Shown in pieces: positions 21,462-24,076 of a stretch of DNA of 24,076 bases. The notes beneath the pieces were generated by a model. It saw only the letters and a list, made by a program, of their open reading frames with translations, had not been told where the DNA came from and searched no databases. Each line of letters opens with the position of its first letter. Positions within the stretch are counted from its first letter, which is position 1. Source of the stretch: Pseudobdellovibrionaceae bacterium (lineage in GTDB: Bacteria; Bdellovibrionota; Bdellovibrionia; Bdellovibrionales; Bdellovibrionaceae); contig CANCBY010000015.1 in assembly GCA_947374445.1 (NCBI GenBank), positions 1 to 24,076 of the forward strand. The letters are read 5' to 3'. Both the position numbers and the translations under genes were made by a program.

Positions 21462-22154
21462 ATGCATACAACGGGTATCGGTCACACAAAATCCAGTCAC
21501 GCAAATCCACCAAAACAACAAAGCCTTTTTAGCACGGCATGGAAGCACAGATACTCTCACGGAGGAGTTCTGCGCAACCAACGGCGCGGTCGAGGGCAGA
21601 GACCGCTCTCTACGAAGGAGCCTTTGCATTTGGTCCTCAAGGTGAACCGAGACAGGCTTCGTCATAGAACCTTGCGCTCTCGGCAGGGCTTTGCCTTGCT
21701 CCAGCAAATCGTCAAAAAGTACTCGCGGCACTTTGGCGTCAAAGTCGAGCAGCTCTCGATACAGGGGGATCATTGTCATCTCTTGATTCGTGCACCTAGG
21801 AGGGCGCGCTATCAGCACTTCTTCCGTGTAGTTGCGGGCCAGGTGGCGCAAAGATTTCAGCGTGAGGGACTGCTTCTGGGGCGACGGATTGAGCACTCAG
21901 CAAAAAAGGTGACCGGTACCCCAGCGGGAGGCAGAGCTTCCTGCGTGGTGACCGATACCCCCAAGAACCAGCAGAAAGGCACAAGACTTTGGAAGCACAG
22001 GCCTTTTACGCGAGTGGTGCGAGGGTTTAGGGCCTATCGGATTGTGAGGAACTATATTCAGCTCAACGAGCAAGAAGCGCGTGGCAAGATCCGCTATCAA
22101 AAGAAAAGACTGCGAGGGCTCTCGTCAAGTGATTGGAAGATCTTGTGGACTTAA
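21462..22154 (+). CDS. REP-associated tyrosine transposase-like (RAYT / Y1, IS200-like)
   Basis: The product (up to 230 residues) matches the Y1_Tnp/RAYT family: single-strand DNA transposases with an HUH motif, usually single-copy and tied to REP sequences. Visible features are 'RPLSTKEPLHLVLKV' (first core strand), the HUH motif H104-C-H106 within 'GDHCHLLIRAP', 'AGQVAQRFQREG', and the C-terminal 'FRAYRIVRNYIQLNEQEA', where Y198 (or Y192) is the likely nucleophile. The start is uncertain: the ATG at 21462 has no ribosome-binding site, and a start further in, near 'WKHRYSHGG', would fit the family length. An atypical segment of about 20 residues (149-168, 'VTGTPAGGRASCVVTDTP') is made of two copies of a 13-mer DNA repeat. 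An open frame on the other strand is its shadow. Confidence 0.82.
   Translation: MHTTGIGHTKSSHANPPKQQSLFSTAWKHRYSHGGVLRNQRRGRGQRPLSTKEPLHLVLKVNRDRLRHRTLRSRQGFALLQQIVKKYSRHFGVKVEQLSIQGDHCHLLIRAPRRARYQHFFRVVAGQVAQRFQREGLLLGRRIEHSAKKVTGTPAGGRASCVVTDTPKNQQKGTRLWKHRPFTRVVRGFRAYRIVRNYIQLNEQEARGKIRYQKKRLRGLSSSDWKILWT
21473..21961. repeat. Three copies of 13-mer GTGACCGRTACCC within the transposase gene
   Basis: Copies: inverted at 21473-21485 (identical to the third copy), direct within 21908-21922 (with G for A at one position) and direct within 21947-21961. The two direct copies are 39 bases apart, i.e. 13 codons, and keep the reading frame, encoding V-T-G-T-P and V-T-D-T-P. They may be the REP-like target sequence of this transposase, inserted in or captured by its own gene. 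Confidence 0.6.
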
Positions 22155-22156
22155 GA

Positions 22157-22197
22157 CGCAAAACTCAAGTCACGAAGCACAAGCACGCGCAAAACTC
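22157..22197 (+). repeat. 10-base direct repeat just after the transposase stop codon
   Basis: CGCAAAACTC occurs at 22157-22166 and again at 22188-22197, 31 bases apart, in the short gap between the transposase and the convergent downstream gene. It could mark the edge of the transposase unit. Function unknown. Confidence 0.4.
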
Positions 22198-22213
22198 TGA
22201 TAACAACAGCAGC

Positions 22214-23335
22214 TCAAGATAGAAGGTTTGATGATGTAAGAAGAAAATTCTCGATATGGCGTCGAATGAGTCCTGCGGCACGGTATTTTGTGAAGAGCGC
22301 GATATCCGACTTTTTGATGTACACGTGGGTGTAGTTTTTGTCGGCAAGTTTTTCTGATTGCTCAAGGGACAAAATATCGTTGGCATGACCAAATTGCAAA
22401 AATTTTTCATTCATTTGTAATTTCAAAAAAACCGGAAATGTGAGCAGATCTCCAATGAAAAATTCGTCTTTTGCAATTGCGTAGTGGTCACCTTGGACTT
22501 GCAACTTGAAAACTTCGCTGAGTCCAGGGCTTTCGAAGAAAGAGATCAATCCTTCCTCATCACCATGAACGAAGAGCTTGTTAATATCTGCGGTCTTTTG
22601 AGAAACTTCGACGAAATCAAGGTTTGCTAACTCTAGTTTAAACCTCTCGTCCCAAGTGACAGAAATTTCTTTGGCTCGGAGTTGGCGTTCTAAGTATGTG
22701 CACATCTTTTTTAGTAGGTAGTCATTGATAAGACTCTGCTCAGCTGGAAGTGCCGTTGCAACTGAAAAATAGCCCTGATGTGAGCTAGAAACAAACGGCA
22801 AAATATTGAGAGTTTTGGAGGAGGTAATTTTGAGAACTTCAAGTCCAGGAGCTTGTTCGAACGTGTCAGCAACTGCCGCATCTACACAGCCCTGCAAAAC
22901 TTGGAAATTATTTTTGTGGCTGCCATTTTTTTGCCGCGGTCTTGAGGGCTCTCGAATATTCAAAGACTTGTTGGGTGAGTCACTGAGAGATTCTGTGGTA
23001 CTCTGTCGTTGTTGAGATGCCGATGGAATCAAGTCGATGACACGGTTTCTGATCAGCTCAGGATTTTTTTTCACGATTTGTGAAAGCATTCGGTAGATAT
23101 AATCAAAAGAAATCGGGGGGCTTAGGCGAAATTTAATTTTAGCGCCTTCGAGTCTCATGGCCGAAGAAATTTTAGTCGTGCTAACAAATGCAATTGTTGC
23201 AACGCCCAGTTTGTCTTGCAGCATGAGACCTAATTTTTGCACACTGTCGGGCCTGTAGTGATCAAAATCTAGCATGACAAATTCAGGTTTTGTCGACATC
23301 ACGGCTTGCAAACATTCTTCGACAGAAACAAACAC
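22214..23335 (-). CDS. Receiver-like N terminus plus linker plus unknown C-terminal domain; 5' end interrupted
   Basis: The open part from GTG 23335 encodes 373 residues. Residues 1-100, together with 33 further codons upstream, resemble a two-component receiver fold: 'VFVSVEECLQAVMSTKPEFV' then 'MLDFDHYRPDS' supplies the phospho-acceptor-like Asp, and 'IKFRLSPPISFDYIYRML' the end of the fold. The usual acidic pair of the first strand is absent, so phosphorylation is doubtful. A polar Ser/Gln/Arg linker (about 103-142) follows, then an unknown domain. The last 80 residues ('FLKLQMNEKFLQFGHANDI', 'THVYIKKSDIALFTKY') resemble a module found before HD-GYP domains. GTG 23335 starts inside the receiver fold and has no ribosome-binding site; the natural start appears to be the ATG at 23437, blocked by an amber codon. 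Confidence 0.65.
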   Translation of the reverse strand: MFVSVEECLQAVMSTKPEFVMLDFDHYRPDSVQKLGLMLQDKLGVATIAFVSTTKISSAMRLEGAKIKFRLSPPISFDYIYRMLSQIVKKNPELIRNRVIDLIPSASQQRQSTTESLSDSPNKSLNIREPSRPRQKNGSHKNNFQVLQGCVDAAVADTFEQAPGLEVLKITSSKTLNILPFVSSSHQGYFSVATALPAEQSLINDYLLKKMCTYLERQLRAKEISVTWDERFKLELANLDFVEVSQKTADINKLFVHGDEEGLISFFESPGLSEVFKLQVQGDHYAIAKDEFFIGDLLTFPVFLKLQMNEKFLQFGHANDILSLEQSEKLADKNYTHVYIKKSDIALFTKYRAAGLIRRHIENFLLTSSNLLS

Positions 23336-23437
23336 TTTTACGTCGATAGATTTACTACTGAGTGTCTCAACTATATTCGGCGGAAAGGTTCCGTCTTTCG
23401 AGAGAATGTGCAGTTTTTGTTTTGCCTATGTTGTCAT
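23336..23437 (-). pseudogene. Original 5' end of the receiver-like gene, with amber stop at codon 4
   Basis: A GGAG (minus strand, 23449-23446) sits eight bases before ATG 23437-23435. Codons read ATG ACA ACA TAG, then stay open in the same frame for 30 codons (AKQKLHILSKDGTFPPNIVE and on) into the 22214-23335 reading frame. The hidden residues supply the first strand and helix of the receiver fold. A single base change in the TAG, or a sequencing error, would explain it. Confidence 0.65.
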
Positions 23438-23545
23438 CGAGTGGTCTCCAGAGCTATAGCAATCCTACACAAATTCGTTCATTTCGTGATGGTAATAATG
23501 AAAATTAAGACTGGACATATGGCGACAGAAGGTTAAGGTTTTGTG

Positions 23546-24076
23546 ATGGTAAAAATTTACTCCAACGCTAGCTTTAAAAAATTATCGGATAACTTTAGCA
23601 GTGGTAATCGTGACGGCATTGATCAGTCCATAAAAACGTCAGCAACAAAGCTAGCGACAAAGCCACCGACAAAGCCAGCAGTGACTTTGTCGATCGCGTT
23701 TTATAATAACTTATATTTACTAGAGCTTCAGCTCGTCTCTTTGTTAAGGCAGTCTTTAGGGCGAACGAAAGACACGCAAGGTTGTTTTTTTGAAGTTCTC
23801 ATTTGTGATGATGGATCTAGACCTGAGGTGGTTGCTGAAGTGCATCGCTGGATGGATCAGAGCCCTCTTCCAATCAAGCATCTGTGGCACGAAGACAAAG
23901 GCTTTAGGAAAAACAGATTGCTCAATTGGGGAATATATCATTCTACGTCGGAGTACATAGTTTTTATTGACCAAGATTGCCTTTTGCATCCGGAATTCTT
24001 GCGTGAACATTACCTGGGCCAAAAGGCAGGGGCAATTTTATGCGGGCGGCGAATGGAGCTCACGCCTTTTGTTTCG
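23546..24076 (+). CDS. Family 2 glycosyltransferase, N-terminal part
   Basis: The first 177 codons are visible and the gene runs off the window. The GT-A fold begins at about residue 46 ('VTLSIAFYNNLYLLELQLVS'), followed by 'FFEVLICDDGSRP' (nucleotide-binding D88-D89-G-S), 'KHLWHEDKGFRKNRLLNWGI' and 'EYIVFIDQDCLLHPEFL' (D142-Q-D144, the metal-binding DxD). The 'EDkGFRkNr.lN.gi...' phrase is typical of the GT2/Glyco_tranf_7C group that makes surface polysaccharides. The ATG at 23546 has TAAGG seven bases upstream. It adds an unusual 45-residue N terminus containing three ATKP-type repeats; a GTG at codon 46 (23681) is an alternative start but lacks a site. It diverges from the receiver-like gene. 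Confidence 0.82.
   Translation, partial: MVKIYSNASFKKLSDNFSSGNRDGIDQSIKTSATKLATKPPTKPAVTLSIAFYNNLYLLELQLVSLLRQSLGRTKDTQGCFFEVLICDDGSRPEVVAEVHRWMDQSPLPIKHLWHEDKGFRKNRLLNWGIYHSTSEYIVFIDQDCLLHPEFLREHYLGQKAGAILCGRRMELTPFVS
23641..23676 (+). repeat. Three tandem 12-bp repeats in the glycosyltransferase 5' end
   Basis: AGCAACAAAGCT, AGCGACAAAGCC and ACCGACAAAGCC follow each other, encoding ATKL-ATKP-PTKP. The last copy can also pair with CTTTGTCG (23685-23692) to form an 8-bp hairpin just around the alternative GTG start. Confidence 0.6.

Noticed and set aside
21366..21896. 176-codon minus-strand open frame across the transposase gene
   Set aside because: Opposite strand encodes a recognisable HUH transposase; the minus-strand protein has no domain and no ribosome-binding site.
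23756..24022. 88-codon minus-strand open frame near the window end
   Set aside because: Antisense to the glycosyltransferase core, which has DDGS and DxD motifs in frame.
1..24076. tRNA or rRNA genes and CRISPR arrays
   Set aside because: No cloverleaf-like CCA-ended sequence, rRNA segment or regularly spaced repeats were noticed on either strand by eye.

Overview
The window looks like chromosome from a predatory or gliding member of the Bdellovibrionota (Bdellovibrio-like). The evidence is the GGAG-type ribosome-binding sites, a moderate GC content, many small PilZ, ankyrin and TPR envelope proteins, and above all a compact cluster related to the Myxococcus Agl/Glt gliding machinery. This assignment is an inference from gene content, since no rRNA or other taxonomic marker is present.

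Region 1 (1-5.8 kb) is mostly housekeeping. It holds the 5' end of a class V aminotransferase (minus strand, TTG start), then lptE (LPS assembly lipoprotein), holA (DNA polymerase III delta), a small PilZ protein, rpsT (ribosomal protein S20, TTG start, minus), murJ (lipid II flippase), an ankyrin-repeat lipoprotein convergent with murJ, and a small exported protein of unknown function. A bidirectional intrinsic terminator lies inside the PilZ reading frame and is well placed to end rpsT transcription.

Region 2 (5.8-7.75 kb) is an AT-rich accessory island on the minus strand. It carries a pRiA4b ORF-3-like protein and an AAA_14/DUF4143 ATPase. The ATPase gene appears leaderless, and its predicted promoter sits inside a 35-bp palindrome; a second, perfect palindrome lies just upstream.

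Region 3 (7.76-21.0 kb) is the main system: eleven minus-strand genes, tightly packed and probably mostly co-transcribed. In transcription order they are a VWA-domain lipoprotein (CglB-like), a GYF-PilZ fusion, a TolQ/ExbB-like motor protein (AglR-like), two TolR/ExbD-like proteins, a giant TPR protein (GltD-like), a small exported protein, a degenerate-FHA/TM/AgmX-type C-terminal protein (GltG-like), an outer-membrane beta-barrel, a large periplasmic TPR protein and a periplasmic coiled-coil protein. Together they resemble a proton-driven motor spanning from cytoplasm to outer membrane, with a predicted c-di-GMP sensor and a surface adhesin candidate. Two points stand out. The GYF-PilZ fusion retains both c-di-GMP binding motifs. 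The first TolR-like subunit lacks the transmembrane Asp expected for proton coupling, while its neighbour keeps it.

Region 4 (21.0-24.1 kb) starts with a 460-bp gene-free stretch full of small inverted repeats. A REP-associated tyrosine transposase (RAYT-type) follows, containing a repeated 13-mer. Next is a minus-strand protein with a receiver-like N terminus whose natural start is interrupted by an amber codon at codon 4. The window ends in the first 177 codons of a family 2 glycosyltransferase.
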